Source: Thalassobaculum fulvum (lineage in GTDB: Bacteria; Pseudomonadota; Alphaproteobacteria; Thalassobaculales; Thalassobaculaceae). From it: a DNA stretch of 64,000 nucleotides. Shown piece after piece: positions 32,889 through 41,790 of the stretch (position 1 is the first letter of the stretch; each line of letters begins with the position of its first letter). The stretch is from contig NZ_BMZS01000009.1 in the NCBI RefSeq assembly GCF_014652915.1, positions 248,001 to 312,000 of the forward strand, read 5' to 3'. Both the position numbers and the translations under genes were made by a program. Below the pieces are notes generated by a model, which was not told where the DNA came from, ran no database searches, and was given only the letters and a program-made list of their open reading frames with translations.

Positions 32889-33911
32889 ATGCGCAGAACG
32901 ATCGCTGCCGCAGTGGCAGCGCTGGCCATCGGGCTGACCGGTGCGGCGGAAGCGAAGACCCTGAAGCTGCAGGCCAGTTCGGCGCCCGGCGACTGGGCGC
33001 ACCGCTTCATGACCGAGGGCTGGCAGCAGAAGGTCGGCGTCATGAGCGGCGGCTCGCTGATGGTCGAGGTGCTGCCGACCAAGGCGGTGGTACCGCACAA
33101 GGAGACCATCGACGCGGTCGCCAACGGGATCCTGGACGGCGACCTGAACGCCGTCGCCTACTTCTCGGGGCGGGACCCGGCCTTCGCCCTGATGGGCGAC
33201 CTGATCGCCGGCTACGACACGCCCGAAGAGGTCCAGACCTTCTGCATGGAAGGCGGCGGCAAGGAGATCCTGCAGAAGCTGTACGACAAGTACGGCGGCG
33301 GCAACATCCATGTCGTCGGCTGCGGCCCCTACGCCAAGGAGGCGCTGGTCGCCAAGGTTCCGATCCACGGCGTCGACGACTTCAAGGGCGTCAAGATCCG
33401 CTCGCCGGAAGGGCTTGCCGCCGAGGTCTTCAAGCGGGCCGGCGCCACGCCGGTCTCGCTGCCGTTCTCCGAGGTCTACACCTCGCTCGAGAAGGGCATC
33501 GTCGACGCCGCCGACGCCTCGGCCTACGTCAACAACGACGCCTCCGGCATGCACAAGGTGGCGCTCTACCCGCTGTATCCCGGCATCCATTCCATGGCGA
33601 TCCTGCAGTTCGTCGTGAACAAGGACGTCTGGAACAAGCTGACCGACGCCGAGCGGACGATCCTCGAGACCTGGTACGTCGCCGCCTACGTCACCATGCG
33701 GCGTCAGGCCGACCTCCAGGACCGCGACCTCGCCGCCCGGGACAAGGCCGCCGGCAAGCTGACGGTCATCGACTGGTCGAAGGAAGAGCGGGCCAAGTTC
33801 CGCAAGATCGCGGTGAAGGCCTGGGAGGACTACGGCGCCAAGTCGCCGCTGGCCAAGGAAGCGCTCGACGCGCATCTCAGCTTCATGAAGAAGACCGGCC
33901 TCCTCGACTGA
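32889..33911 (+). CDS. dctP: TRAP transporter solute-binding protein (DctP family)
   Basis: A 340-residue periplasmic binding protein. The signal peptide is MRRTIAAAVAALAIGLTGAAEA with likely cleavage after AEA. The mature part has the DctP pattern: KLQASSAPGDWAHRF, DDFKGVKIRSPEGLAAEVFKRAGATPVSLPFSEVYTSLEKGIVDAAD (including the conserved Arg that binds carboxylates), and VNKDVWNKLTDAERTILE. ATG at 32889 has GGGGAGGAATTCG upstream; the frame opens earlier at 32841 but those residues are not signal-like. It feeds the fused permease 84 bases downstream. The carboxylate ligand is not known. Confidence 0.88.
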   Translation: MRRTIAAAVAALAIGLTGAAEAKTLKLQASSAPGDWAHRFMTEGWQQKVGVMSGGSLMVEVLPTKAVVPHKETIDAVANGILDGDLNAVAYFSGRDPAFALMGDLIAGYDTPEEVQTFCMEGGGKEILQKLYDKYGGGNIHVVGCGPYAKEALVAKVPIHGVDDFKGVKIRSPEGLAAEVFKRAGATPVSLPFSEVYTSLEKGIVDAADASAYVNNDASGMHKVALYPLYPGIHSMAILQFVVNKDVWNKLTDAERTILETWYVAAYVTMRRQADLQDRDLAARDKAAGKLTVIDWSKEERAKFRKIAVKAWEDYGAKSPLAKEALDAHLSFMKKTGLLD

Positions 33912-33933
33912 GGCTGCGTCCACCTGGCGTGAC

Positions 33934-33956
33934 GGGGAGCCGGATTCCGGCTCCCC
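33934..33956 (+). terminator. 10-bp hairpin between dctP and the permease
   Basis: GGGGAGCCGG (33934-33943), loop ATT, CCGGCTCCCC (33947-33956): a perfect stem in the 84-base spacer. With no T run it is more likely a partial terminator or mRNA-stabilising hairpin that keeps the binding protein more abundant than the permease. Confidence 0.6.
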
Positions 33957-33995
33957 GTTCGACTCCGTGAAATCCGGTCGACTTCGGAGACCTCC

Positions 33996-35996
33996 ATGGT
34001 CCGTTCCGTCACCTCGTCCATCGACACGTTCAGCCGATTCTCGGGGCTGGCGGTCGGACAGTTCTATCTCGTCTGCGCCGCGGTCACGATGTACGAGGTG
34101 ATCGCACGGTACTTCTTCCACGCGCCGACGCAGTGGGCGTTCGAGATGGTCATGGTGCTGTGCGCCACGGCCTGGATGCTGTCGGTCGGGTACATCACCC
34201 AGCATGGCCGGCACATCGGCATCACGGTCTTCTACCTGATGGCGTCGCCGCGTACGCAATGGCGGTTGGACCTGTTCGCGCTGGTCGTCGGCGTCGTCGC
34301 GCTGTTCCTGCTGGCCGGCGACGCGATGGTCCGGTCGCTGGACTCCATCGACCTGGTCGAACGCGCCGGCAGCGCCTTCAACTCGCCGGAGCCGATGATG
34401 CTGAAGACCGCGCTGATGCTCGGCGCGGTGATCTATCTGGTGCAGCTTCTGGTCAACCTCCACAAGCACGTCGAGACCCGGATTCCCCGGCTGATCGTGG
34501 CGGTGATCGGCTGCCTGCTGGTGGCCCGGCTGCTGGTTCTGGTGATCGGGCACTACACCGGCGACACCGGCCTCTTCGGCTGGCTGAACGAAGCCGTCGC
34601 CTCGCTGGGCGAACTGCTCAACCCGCGGCAGGTCCTGAACCTGCGGGACTACGACATCGGCACCGTCAGCATCGGCATCGTCGTCGCCCTGATCGCGCTG
34701 ATGATGACCGGCATGCCGCTCGGCGTCGTCACGCTGATCGTCTCGATCGTCTGCGCGCTGCTGTTCTTCGGCCCGCGCGGCCTGTACCTGGTTTCGACCA
34801 ACGCCTACGGCCTGCTCGAGAACTACCCGCTGATCGCGGTGCCGCTGTTCGTGCTGATGGCGTCGCTGCTGGAGAAGGCCGGCATCGCCGAGGACCTGTT
34901 CGACGCGATGTCGATCTTCGCCGGCAACCTGCGCGGCGGCGTCGCGGTCCAGACCGTGGTTGTCGCGGTCATCATGGCCGCGATGTCCGGCATCATGGGC
35001 GGCGAGATCGTCATGCTCGGGCTGGTGGCGCTGCCGCAGATGCTGCGGCTCGGCTACGACCGCAAGCTGTCGATCGGCGTGATCTGCGCGGCCGGCTCGC
35101 TCGCCACCCTGATTCCGCCGAGCGTGGTCATGATCGTCTATGCGCTGTCGGCGCAGGTGCCGATCGGCGATCTGTTCATGGCGGGCGTGTTCCCCGGACT
35201 GCTGCTGGCGGCCTTCTATATCGTTTTCGTTCTGGTCCGCTGCACCCTCGACCACTCGCTGGCGCCAACCGCCCGGGAGGCGGCGGCGCGCCGTGGCGAG
35301 ACCGTCGAGCTGTCGTCGAACCGCACCTTGGCGGTGATCCTGTCGATCCTGCTGATCGTGTGCGTGATGGGCTCGATCTACGGCGGCATCGCCTCGGTCA
35401 CCGAGGCGGCCGGGGTCGGCGTGGCGGGCGCCGTGGTGGTCGCGGCCGTGCGGCGGCGCCTGACCTGGTCGATGCTGCAGGTCGCCGTGACCCAGACCAT
35501 GTCCACGGTCGGTACCATTATCTGGCTGATCCTGGGAGCCGTCAGCTTCGTCGGGATCTACAACCTGGTCGGCGGCGGGGACTTCATGCGCAGCCTGTTC
35601 ACCGGCCTCGACCTGCCGCCGCTCGGGGTGATCCTGGTGATGATGGGGATCCTGGTGATCCTCGGCACCTTCATGGAGTGGATCGCGATCCTGTTCATCA
35701 CCGTGCCGATCTTCGCGCCGGTGGTCGAGACCATGGCGCCGGAGCTGGGACTCGACCCGGATGCCGCCAAGCTGTGGTTCGGCGTCCTGTTCGTCATGAA
35801 CATCCAGATCTACTTCCTGTCGCCGCCGTTCGGACCGGCCTGCTTCTGGCTGAAATCGGTGGCGCCGTCGTACATCACCCTGCAGGAGATCTTCGTTGCG
35901 GTGCTGCCGTTCATCGCCCTGCAGATCGTCGGCCTCGGCCTGGTCATGGCGTTCCCGGAGATCGCGCTGTGGCTGCCGCGGGTCCTGAGCGGCTGA
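33996..35996 (+). CDS. Fused TRAP transporter permease (DctQ-DctM)
   Basis: This 666-residue membrane protein fuses the small DctQ domain (four helices within residues ~15-175: YEVIARYFFHAPTQWAFEM, LFLLAGDAM) to the large DctM domain (about 12 helices; MMTGMPLGVVTLI, SLLEKAGIAEDLFDAM, GMGG-like MSGIMGGEIVMLGLVALPQM, GSLATLIPPSVVMIVYA). It is the Na+-coupled secondary carrier that takes substrate from the DctP protein. The join lies near residues 175-225. No frameshift or stop is seen in the fusion, and such fusions are known. The substrate is unknown. Confidence 0.9.
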   Translation: MVRSVTSSIDTFSRFSGLAVGQFYLVCAAVTMYEVIARYFFHAPTQWAFEMVMVLCATAWMLSVGYITQHGRHIGITVFYLMASPRTQWRLDLFALVVGVVALFLLAGDAMVRSLDSIDLVERAGSAFNSPEPMMLKTALMLGAVIYLVQLLVNLHKHVETRIPRLIVAVIGCLLVARLLVLVIGHYTGDTGLFGWLNEAVASLGELLNPRQVLNLRDYDIGTVSIGIVVALIALMMTGMPLGVVTLIVSIVCALLFFGPRGLYLVSTNAYGLLENYPLIAVPLFVLMASLLEKAGIAEDLFDAMSIFAGNLRGGVAVQTVVVAVIMAAMSGIMGGEIVMLGLVALPQMLRLGYDRKLSIGVICAAGSLATLIPPSVVMIVYALSAQVPIGDLFMAGVFPGLLLAAFYIVFVLVRCTLDHSLAPTAREAAARRGETVELSSNRTLAVILSILLIVCVMGSIYGGIASVTEAAGVGVAGAVVVAAVRRRLTWSMLQVAVTQTMSTVGTIIWLILGAVSFVGIYNLVGGGDFMRSLFTGLDLPPLGVILVMMGILVILGTFMEWIAILFITVPIFAPVVETMAPELGLDPDAAKLWFGVLFVMNIQIYFLSPPFGPACFWLKSVAPSYITLQEIFVAVLPFIALQIVGLGLVMAFPEIALWLPRVLSG

Positions 35997-36010
35997 TAGG
36001 AGACGAACCG

Positions 36011-36139
36011 ATGTCGCACGATTCCTCCGAGGGGCGCGACGACAGCGCCATGTTCGGGGTCTGGCCGTCGCTGGTCGGCCTCGGCTTCGCGGCGCTGATC
36101 ATGGCCGCGATGTTCAGCCTCGCGACCGGGTTCCGCTGA
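36011..36139 (+). CDS. 42-residue single-pass membrane protein following the TRAP permease
   Basis: The product MSHDSSEGRDDSAMFGVWPS... has one hydrophobic helix (residues ~17-38, LVGLGFAALIMAAMFSLATG) after a short acidic head. It begins 14 bases after the permease stop, with ATAGGAGACG as ribosome site, so it is probably translated in the same mRNA. I do not recognise the family. It could be a small accessory subunit of the fused transporter. It converges with the aconitase-like gene six bases away. Confidence 0.55.
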   Translation: MSHDSSEGRDDSAMFGVWPSLVGLGFAALIMAAMFSLATGFR

Positions 36140-36145
36140 CCGGCG

Positions 36146-38086
36146 TCAGGGGTGCCGGCGGACGAGGTCGTCGAACCCGACGATCTCGCCGGCGATCGCG
36201 CTGGCGGCGACCGTCGCCGGGCTGGCCAGCCACACCTTGCCGGGCCCGGACCGGCCCGGGAAGTTGCGGTTGATCGCGCTGATCGTGACCTGGTCCGGCC
36301 GCCGCGACAGGCCGGGGCCGCAGCCGGCGCAGGCTCCGCAGGCCGGCTGCAGGATCTCCGCCCCGACCCGACGGAACGTCTCGGTGTAGCCGCGCGCCCG
36401 GCAGTAGTCGCGGACCGCGACGGTGCCGTACTGCAGGAAGAACCGCACACCCGCCGCCACCCGCAGGCCGCGGCGCGCCGCCCAGTCGAGGACCTCGAAA
36501 TAGGCGTCGAAGTCGGCGCGCTTGCCGGCCGTGCACGAGCCGCCGTAGGCGAGGTCGACGCGGACCGGCGCCTCGAGACCGTCGACCGGCACGCCGTTGC
36601 CGGGATCGCCGGGCCGGGCGAGCATCGGGGCCAGGGTCCCGCAGTCGACCGTCACCACGCCGGCGTAGCGGGCATCGTCGTCGCTCCGCATCCACGGTTC
36701 CGGCACGAAGTCGAGGCCGCGCCGCTCGTTCAGGAAGCGGACGGTCTCCGCGTCCGGCGCCACGATCCCGCTCAGCCCGCCGAGTTCGGCGGTCATGTTG
36801 GTGAGGGTGGCCCGCTCGTCGGTCGACAGCCCGGCGACAGCCGGGCCGGCGAACTCGAACATCTTGCCGACGCCCAGCCCGGCCCGGAGATCCGGCTGCG
36901 CCAGCAGGTGCAGGACGATGTCCTTGGCCATCACCCCGGGGGCGAGCCGCCCGGTCAGCTCGATCCGCAGGGTCTCGGGGACGACCAGCCGGGTCAGCCC
37001 GGTGGTCAGCGCGGTCGCCATGTCGGTGCTGCCGACCCCGTAGGCGAGGCAGCCGAGGGCGCCGTTGTGCGGGGTGTGGGAATCTGTGCCGGCCAGCAGC
37101 TGGCCGGGAAGCGCATAGTCCTCGATCATCACCGCGTGCGAGATGCCCTCGGAGCCCTCCTCGCCGACCAGATAGCCGTGGTCCCGGATCCCGTACTCGG
37201 CGACGAACGCCCGGTGGCCCTCGGACATCCGGCGGATACCGGCCAGGCGCTCGGCGCCGGCGCCGACCTCGGGGCGGTGGGCGTAGGAGTAGTGGTCCTC
37301 GAACGAGACGATGCTCGCCGGGTCGTGGAGGACCAGCGGCCGGCCGAGGGTCTCGTGCAGCATGTGGGCGCACATGGCCGTGTAGATGTCGTGGAAGTAC
37401 CGCCAGTCGGGGCGCACGAACCCGGCCGAACCCGGATGCGGGTCCCAGGCGTCGTCCACGGTCGAGACGGCGTGGCGGGCGATGATCTTCTCGACCAGGG
37501 TGCGCGGCCGGTCGGCGCAGGCGGCAACCGGCCGAAGCCCGGCGGCGACCGACCGGCCGTAGCGCAGCAGGCCGCCGGCCCGCAGGATGCCCGCGGTCAG
37601 CGGGTCGCGGTCGGCCAGCAGCTCGTCGACGGGAATCGGTTCGCCGGACCGAATCCGCGGTAGCAGGCCGAGATCGGTCGAGGTGAACAGCCCGAGATTG
37701 TCGGCGTTCTGCCGGTAGATCCGCTCGAAGCTCTCGGCGATCACCAGGCGGATGCCGGCCCGCAGCTCGGCCAGTGGGCTGTGTTCGCGCGACGATCCCT
37801 TGCCGTACCGCTTGCCGCCGACGATCACCTCGAAACCGCCGCGGCGGATCGTGTCGCGGCCGATCGGCCGGCGCCCGCCGGTCTCGAAGCCGACATGGGC
37901 ATGGCGGCCGAGCTCGTCGTCGTAGTGCACCAGAACCGGGATCGGGGTGATCTCGTCCGTCGAGATGTCCGCCCGCAGGGGGCCGGCCGACCGTTCGTCC
38001 AGGTCGCTGCCGGCCAGCTGCCGGTCGACCGCGGCGGGATCGACGCTGAGGTAGAGCGTGCGCCCCGTGAAGTGCAGGCTGGTCAA
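36146..38086 (-). CDS. Aconitase/isopropylmalate dehydratase-family fusion, swivel domain first
   Basis: The 646-residue product places a LeuD-like swivel domain first ([12 protein letters not shown] near 30-45; [18 protein letters not shown] near 95-112) and a LeuC-like Fe-S domain second ([51 protein letters not shown]). The three [4Fe-4S] ligands are visible as the Cys of GGSC and two Cys of CGAC. The swivel-first order recalls AcnB without its HEAT domain. It dehydrates/rehydrates a hydroxy-di- or tricarboxylate. The start is set at TTG 38086 (GGGGGAACGACC before it, then LTSLHFTG); the ATG at 38212 would add 42 residues with no family resemblance. Confidence 0.75.
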   Translation of the reverse strand: MTSLHFTGRTLYLSVDPAAVDRQLAGSDLDERSAGPLRADISTDEITPIPVLVHYDDELGRHAHVGFETGGRRPIGRDTIRRGGFEVIVGGKRYGKGSSREHSPLAELRAGIRLVIAESFERIYRQNADNLGLFTSTDLGLLPRIRSGEPIPVDELLADRDPLTAGILRAGGLLRYGRSVAAGLRPVAACADRPRTLVEKIIARHAVSTVDDAWDPHPGSAGFVRPDWRYFHDIYTAMCAHMLHETLGRPLVLHDPASIVSFEDHYSYAHRPEVGAGAERLAGIRRMSEGHRAFVAEYGIRDHGYLVGEEGSEGISHAVMIEDYALPGQLLAGTDSHTPHNGALGCLAYGVGSTDMATALTTGLTRLVVPETLRIELTGRLAPGVMAKDIVLHLLAQPDLRAGLGVGKMFEFAGPAVAGLSTDERATLTNMTAELGGLSGIVAPDAETVRFLNERRGLDFVPEPWMRSDDDARYAGVVTVDCGTLAPMLARPGDPGNGVPVDGLEAPVRVDLAYGGSCTAGKRADFDAYFEVLDWAARRGLRVAAGVRFFLQYGTVAVRDYCRARGYTETFRRVGAEILQPACGACAGCGPGLSRRPDQVTISAINRNFPGRSGPGKVWLASPATVAASAIAGEIVGFDDLVRRHP

Positions 38087-38203
38087 GGTCGTTCCCCCGA
38101 TCCGGCGGCGGCCGATGCCGTTGCCGTGCGTCTGCCGAGTATAGGGCGGGGCCGCGGCGCGGGCAGCCGGGCCTGCCGGCATTTCGCACCTGCGAACGCA
38201 GCC

Positions 38204-38217
38204 TTGATCCAAGTCAA
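38204..38217. promoter_or_regulatory. FNR/FixK-type box upstream of ccoN
   Basis: TTGATCCAAGTCAA matches the FNR/FixK consensus TTGAT-N4-ATCAA at nine of ten positions (GTCAA in the second arm). It lies 81 bases before the ccoN ATG, the usual arrangement for oxygen-limited activation of cbb3 oxidase operons. It could also affect the divergent aconitase-like gene, whose start is 118 bases away. Confidence 0.8.
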
Positions 38218-38253
38218 CGCACCGCCCTACCGCCGCCTCTAAGTTGCCGCAAT

Positions 38254-38269
38254 GCCCGCACCCGCGGGC
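38254..38269 (+). other. Short GC hairpin in the ccoN leader
   Basis: GCCCGC (38254-38259), loop ACCC, GCGGGC (38264-38269): a 6-bp stem between the FNR/FixK box and the ccoN ribosome site. It would lie near the 5' end of the transcript. Effect unknown. Confidence 0.35.
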
Positions 38270-38298
38270 GTTCCGGCTTATATTGGGGGTGTTTGACC

Positions 38299-39969
38299 AT
38301 GCGAGCGAGTGACAGCACCATCAACGTGCTGGGCCTCGATTGGGCGGTCGGACTTCTGCTCGGTGTCGGCGCCGTCGTCAGTCTGTTCCTGATGGCGGGC
38401 GCACCGACCTGGGAGTTCGGCTTCCATGGAGCCCTGTTCTTCGCGTTCTTTGCCGGCGGCTGCTTCCTTCTGGTGAAGCGGCACTACGACTTCCGGGAGG
38501 GCCTGATCGGCGCCCCGAAGGCCGTGGACGGCGTCGCCTACAACGACGGACCGATCCGGCTTGCCGTCATCGCCGCGGTGTTCTGGGGCCTGGCGGGCTT
38601 CCTGGTGGGCGTCGTCATCGCCTTCCAGCTGGCGTTTCCGGCGCTGAACTTCGACCTGCCGTGGACCAATTTCGGCCGGTTGCGCCCGCTGCACACCTCG
38701 GCGGTGATCTTCGCGTTCGGCGGCAACGTCCTGCTCGCGACCTCCTTCCACGTGGTCCAGCGCACCTGCAAGGCGCGGCTGGCCGGCGAGCTGGCGCCGT
38801 GGTTCGTGGTGTGGGGCTACCAGCTGTTCATCGCGCTCGCCGGTACCGGCTACCTGCTCGGGATCACCCAGAGCAAGGAATACGCCGAGCCCGAGTGGTA
38901 CGTGGACCTGTGGCTGACCATCGTCTGGGTGGTCTACCTGCTGGTGTTCCTGGCCACCCTGTGGCGCCGGCGCGAGCCGCACATCTTCGTGGCCAACTGG
39001 TTCTACCTGGCCTTCATCGTCACGATCGCGATGCTGCACATCGTGAACAACCTGGCGCTGCCGGTCTCGCTGACCGGCCCGAAGAGCTACCAGGTGTTCG
39101 CGGGCGTCCAGGACGCGCTGACCCAATGGTGGTACGGCCACAACGCGGTCGGCTTCTTCCTGACCGCCGGCTTCCTGGCGATCATGTACTACTACATCCC
39201 GAAGCGCGCCGAGCGGCCGGTGTACTCCTACCGGCTGTCGATCGTGCACTTCTGGGCGCTGATCTTCCTGTACATCTGGGCCGGCCCGCACCACCTGCAC
39301 TACACCGCGCTGCCGGAGTGGTCGCAGACCCTCGGCATGACCTTCTCGGTGATGCTGTGGATGCCGAGCTGGGGCGGCATGATCAACGGCCTGATGACCC
39401 TGTCGGGCGCCTGGGACAAGCTGCGCACCGATCCGGTCCTGCGGATGATGGTGGTGTCCGTGGCGTTCTACGGCATGAGCACCTTCGAGGGCCCGGTCAT
39501 GTCGATCAAGGCCGTGAACTCGCTCAGCCACTACACCGACTGGACCGTCGGCCACGTGCACTCAGGTGCGCTCGGCTGGGTCGGGTTCGTGAGCTTCGGC
39601 GCCCTGTACTGCCTGGTGCCGATCATGTGGAACCGCAAGCGGCTGTACTCGCTGCGGCTCGTCGAGTGGCACTTCTGGGTCGCCTCGATCGGCATCGTCC
39701 TCTACATCACGGCGATGTGGGTCTCGGGCATCCTGCAGGGCTTGATGTGGCGGGCCTACGACAGCCTGGGCTTCCTCGAGTACTCGTTCGTCGAGACCGT
39801 CGAGGCCATGCATCCGTTCTACGTGATCCGGGCCTGCGGCGGCCTGCTGTTCCTGGCCGGCGCCCTGATCATGACCTACAACCTGGTGCGGACCGCCCGT
39901 GGCGACGTGGAGAGCGAGGCGGGCGAACCCGCAGCGGCTCCGGCTGCCGCCGGCGCGGTGGGAGGCTGA
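38299..39969 (+). CDS. ccoN: cbb3-type cytochrome c oxidase subunit I
   Basis: A 556-residue catalytic subunit with about 12-14 membrane helices. Haem and copper ligands are visible: [38 protein letters not shown] (CuB His and the helix with the active-site Tyr region), [14 protein letters not shown] (two CuB His) and [14 protein letters not shown] (haem His pair). It reduces O2 to water at high affinity while pumping protons. ATG at 38299 is chosen over the in-frame TTG two codons earlier; GGGGGT precedes it. The C-terminus ends in an Ala/Glu-rich tail. First gene of the cco operon, regulated by the FNR-type box. Confidence 0.95.
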   Translation: MRASDSTINVLGLDWAVGLLLGVGAVVSLFLMAGAPTWEFGFHGALFFAFFAGGCFLLVKRHYDFREGLIGAPKAVDGVAYNDGPIRLAVIAAVFWGLAGFLVGVVIAFQLAFPALNFDLPWTNFGRLRPLHTSAVIFAFGGNVLLATSFHVVQRTCKARLAGELAPWFVVWGYQLFIALAGTGYLLGITQSKEYAEPEWYVDLWLTIVWVVYLLVFLATLWRRREPHIFVANWFYLAFIVTIAMLHIVNNLALPVSLTGPKSYQVFAGVQDALTQWWYGHNAVGFFLTAGFLAIMYYYIPKRAERPVYSYRLSIVHFWALIFLYIWAGPHHLHYTALPEWSQTLGMTFSVMLWMPSWGGMINGLMTLSGAWDKLRTDPVLRMMVVSVAFYGMSTFEGPVMSIKAVNSLSHYTDWTVGHVHSGALGWVGFVSFGALYCLVPIMWNRKRLYSLRLVEWHFWVASIGIVLYITAMWVSGILQGLMWRAYDSLGFLEYSFVETVEAMHPFYVIRACGGLLFLAGALIMTYNLVRTARGDVESEAGEPAAAPAAAGAVGG

Positions 39970-39973
39970 GCCA

Positions 39974-40714
39974 ATGGCAGTCATGGACCATCACGGCAAG
40001 ATCGAGCGCAACTCGATCCTGCTGACGGTGCTGGTGCTGATCGTGGTCTCGATCGGCGGCATCGTGGAACTGGCGCCCCTGTTCTACCTGGAGAGCACGA
40101 TCGAGAAGGTGCAGGGCATGCGTCCCTACACCCCGCTCGAGCTCGCCGGCCGGAACATCTACATCCGCGAGGGCTGCTACAACTGCCACAGCCAGATGGT
40201 GCGGCCGTTCCGCGACGAGAACGAGCGGTACGGCCACTACTCGCTGGCGGCCGAGAGCATGTACGACCGGCCGTTCCAGTGGGGCTCCAAGCGGACCGGG
40301 CCGGACCTGGCCCGGGTCGGCGGTCGCTACTCCGACGAGTGGCACCGTGCCCACCTGGTCGACCCGCGCTCGGTGGTGCCGGAGTCGATCATGCCCGGCT
40401 ATCCGTTCCTGGCCGAGCGTGAGCTCCGGTTCGGCGACATCGCCGCCGACCTGAAGACCAACGCGGTTCTCGGCGTGCCGTACGACCAGGCCATGATCGA
40501 GGCGGCGGTGAACGACGTCCGGATCCAGGCCACGGTCGACGCCGACGGCGTCGAGGACTTCCAGGCCCGGTATCCCAAGGCCCAGGCCCGTGACTTCGAC
40601 GGCGATCCGGCGCGGATCACCGAGCTGGATGCGCTGATCGCGTATCTGCAGATGCTCGGCACGCTCGTCGACTTCTCGGTCTACGAGCCGACCGCTGGCG
40701 ACAACGCACGGTGA
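39974..40714 (+). CDS. ccoO: cbb3-type oxidase monohaem cytochrome c subunit
   Basis: A 246-residue membrane-anchored cytochrome c. One N-terminal helix (residues ~13-35) is followed by the single haem c motif CYNCH (68-72), the MVRPFRDE segment and the likely axial Met in SIMPGYPFL. It takes electrons from the dihaem subunit to CcoN. ATG at 39974 lies four bases after the ccoN stop with GGAGG just upstream; the upstream open frame is shadow. Size and motif order are standard. Confidence 0.95.
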   Translation: MAVMDHHGKIERNSILLTVLVLIVVSIGGIVELAPLFYLESTIEKVQGMRPYTPLELAGRNIYIREGCYNCHSQMVRPFRDENERYGHYSLAAESMYDRPFQWGSKRTGPDLARVGGRYSDEWHRAHLVDPRSVVPESIMPGYPFLAERELRFGDIAADLKTNAVLGVPYDQAMIEAAVNDVRIQATVDADGVEDFQARYPKAQARDFDGDPARITELDALIAYLQMLGTLVDFSVYEPTAGDNAR

Positions 40715-40724
40715 GGAGGCGGAC

Positions 40725-40874
40725 ATGACCTATCACGACGTCTCCGTGTTCGCGCAGTCCTGGGGCCTGGTGTTCCTGGTCGCGCTGTTCATGGCGGCCT
40801 GTGCCTACGCGCTCTGGCCGGGCAACCGCGCCCGGTTCGAGCGGGCCGCCCGCCAGCCGCTCGAGGAGGATTGA
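40725..40874 (+). CDS. ccoQ: cbb3-type oxidase subunit IV
   Basis: The 49-residue protein MTYHDVSVFAQSWGLVFLVA... has one transmembrane helix (residues ~10-31) with the YALWPGNRARFERAARQPLEED ending in family-typical WP-x-N/basic-acidic tail, adequate to call it CcoQ. It stabilises the oxidase complex. GAGGAGG precedes the ATG, ten bases after ccoO, and the ccoP ATG follows three bases after its stop. Confidence 0.9.
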   Translation: MTYHDVSVFAQSWGLVFLVALFMAACAYALWPGNRARFERAARQPLEED

Positions 40875-40877
40875 TCG

Positions 40878-41750
40878 ATGGCGCACGTCGCTGACAAGGA
40901 CCCCGTCAGCGGGGTCGACACCACCGGCCACGAGTGGGACGGCATCAAGGAACTGGACAACCCGTTGCCGCGCTGGTGGCTGTGGGTGTTCTACGCCTGT
41001 GTCGTCTGGTCGATCGGCTACTGGATCGTGATGCCGTCCTGGCCGCTGGTCTCCAGCTACACCAAGGGGGTGATCGGGTTTTCGCAGCGCGAGAACCTGA
41101 TCGAGGAGATCGCCGCGGCCAAGGCCGACCAGGCGCAGTGGCTCGACCGGATCAAGACCGCCTCGGTCGAGGAGATCCGGGCCGATCCGCAGCTGCTGGA
41201 GTTCGCGATGGCGGGCGGCCGGTCGGCGTTCGCGGTGAACTGCTCGCAGTGCCACGGCCAGGGTGCCGCCGGCTCCAAGGGCTATCCGAACCTGAACGAC
41301 GACGCCTGGCTGTGGGGCGGCACGCCGGAGCAGATCCTGTTCACGATCACCCACGGCATCCGCAATGCCGACGACCCGGACGCCCGCTGGTCCGAGATGC
41401 CGAAGTTCGGCAAGGACGGGCTGCTGGACGCCAAGCAGATCGGCGACGTGGTGGAGCATGTGCTGGCGCTGTCCGGCCAGGACCACGACGCCGCCCGGGC
41501 GGAGGCCGGCAAGGCGGTGTTCGTCGAGCAGTGCGTGGCCTGCCACGGCGACGACGGCAAGGGCAACATCGAGCTCGGGGCGCCGAACCTGACCGACTCG
41601 ATCTGGCTGTACGGCGGCGACCGTGCGGCGGTGACCGAGTCGGTGGTGAACGCCCGCTTCGGTATCATGCCGGCGTGGGGGTTGAAGCTCGACGAGGCGA
41701 CCCTCAAGCAGCTTGCCGTCTACGTCCACGCGCTCGGCGGCGGGCAGTAG
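40878..41750 (+). CDS. ccoP: cbb3-type oxidase dihaem cytochrome c subunit
   Basis: A 290-residue subunit with the CcoP N-terminal signature (DGIKELDNPLPRWW, residues 21-34), one membrane helix, and two haem c motifs, CSQCH (122-126) and CVACH (219-223). Axial Met candidates are in SEMPKFG and GIMPAWG. It accepts electrons from soluble or bc1-linked cytochromes and passes them to CcoO. Length is typical. Operon position after ccoQ is canonical. Confidence 0.95.
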   Translation: MAHVADKDPVSGVDTTGHEWDGIKELDNPLPRWWLWVFYACVVWSIGYWIVMPSWPLVSSYTKGVIGFSQRENLIEEIAAAKADQAQWLDRIKTASVEEIRADPQLLEFAMAGGRSAFAVNCSQCHGQGAAGSKGYPNLNDDAWLWGGTPEQILFTITHGIRNADDPDARWSEMPKFGKDGLLDAKQIGDVVEHVLALSGQDHDAARAEAGKAVFVEQCVACHGDDGKGNIELGAPNLTDSIWLYGGDRAAVTESVVNARFGIMPAWGLKLDEATLKQLAVYVHALGGGQ

Positions 41751-41790
41751 GGCGGCGGGCAGCAGACTCAGGCCCTGTGAGGAACGTGCC

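Noticed and set aside
38087-38212. ATG start giving a longer aconitase-like protein
   Set aside because: The extra 42 residues have no family resemblance, and would run over the FNR-type box region; TTG 38086 has a good ribosome site.
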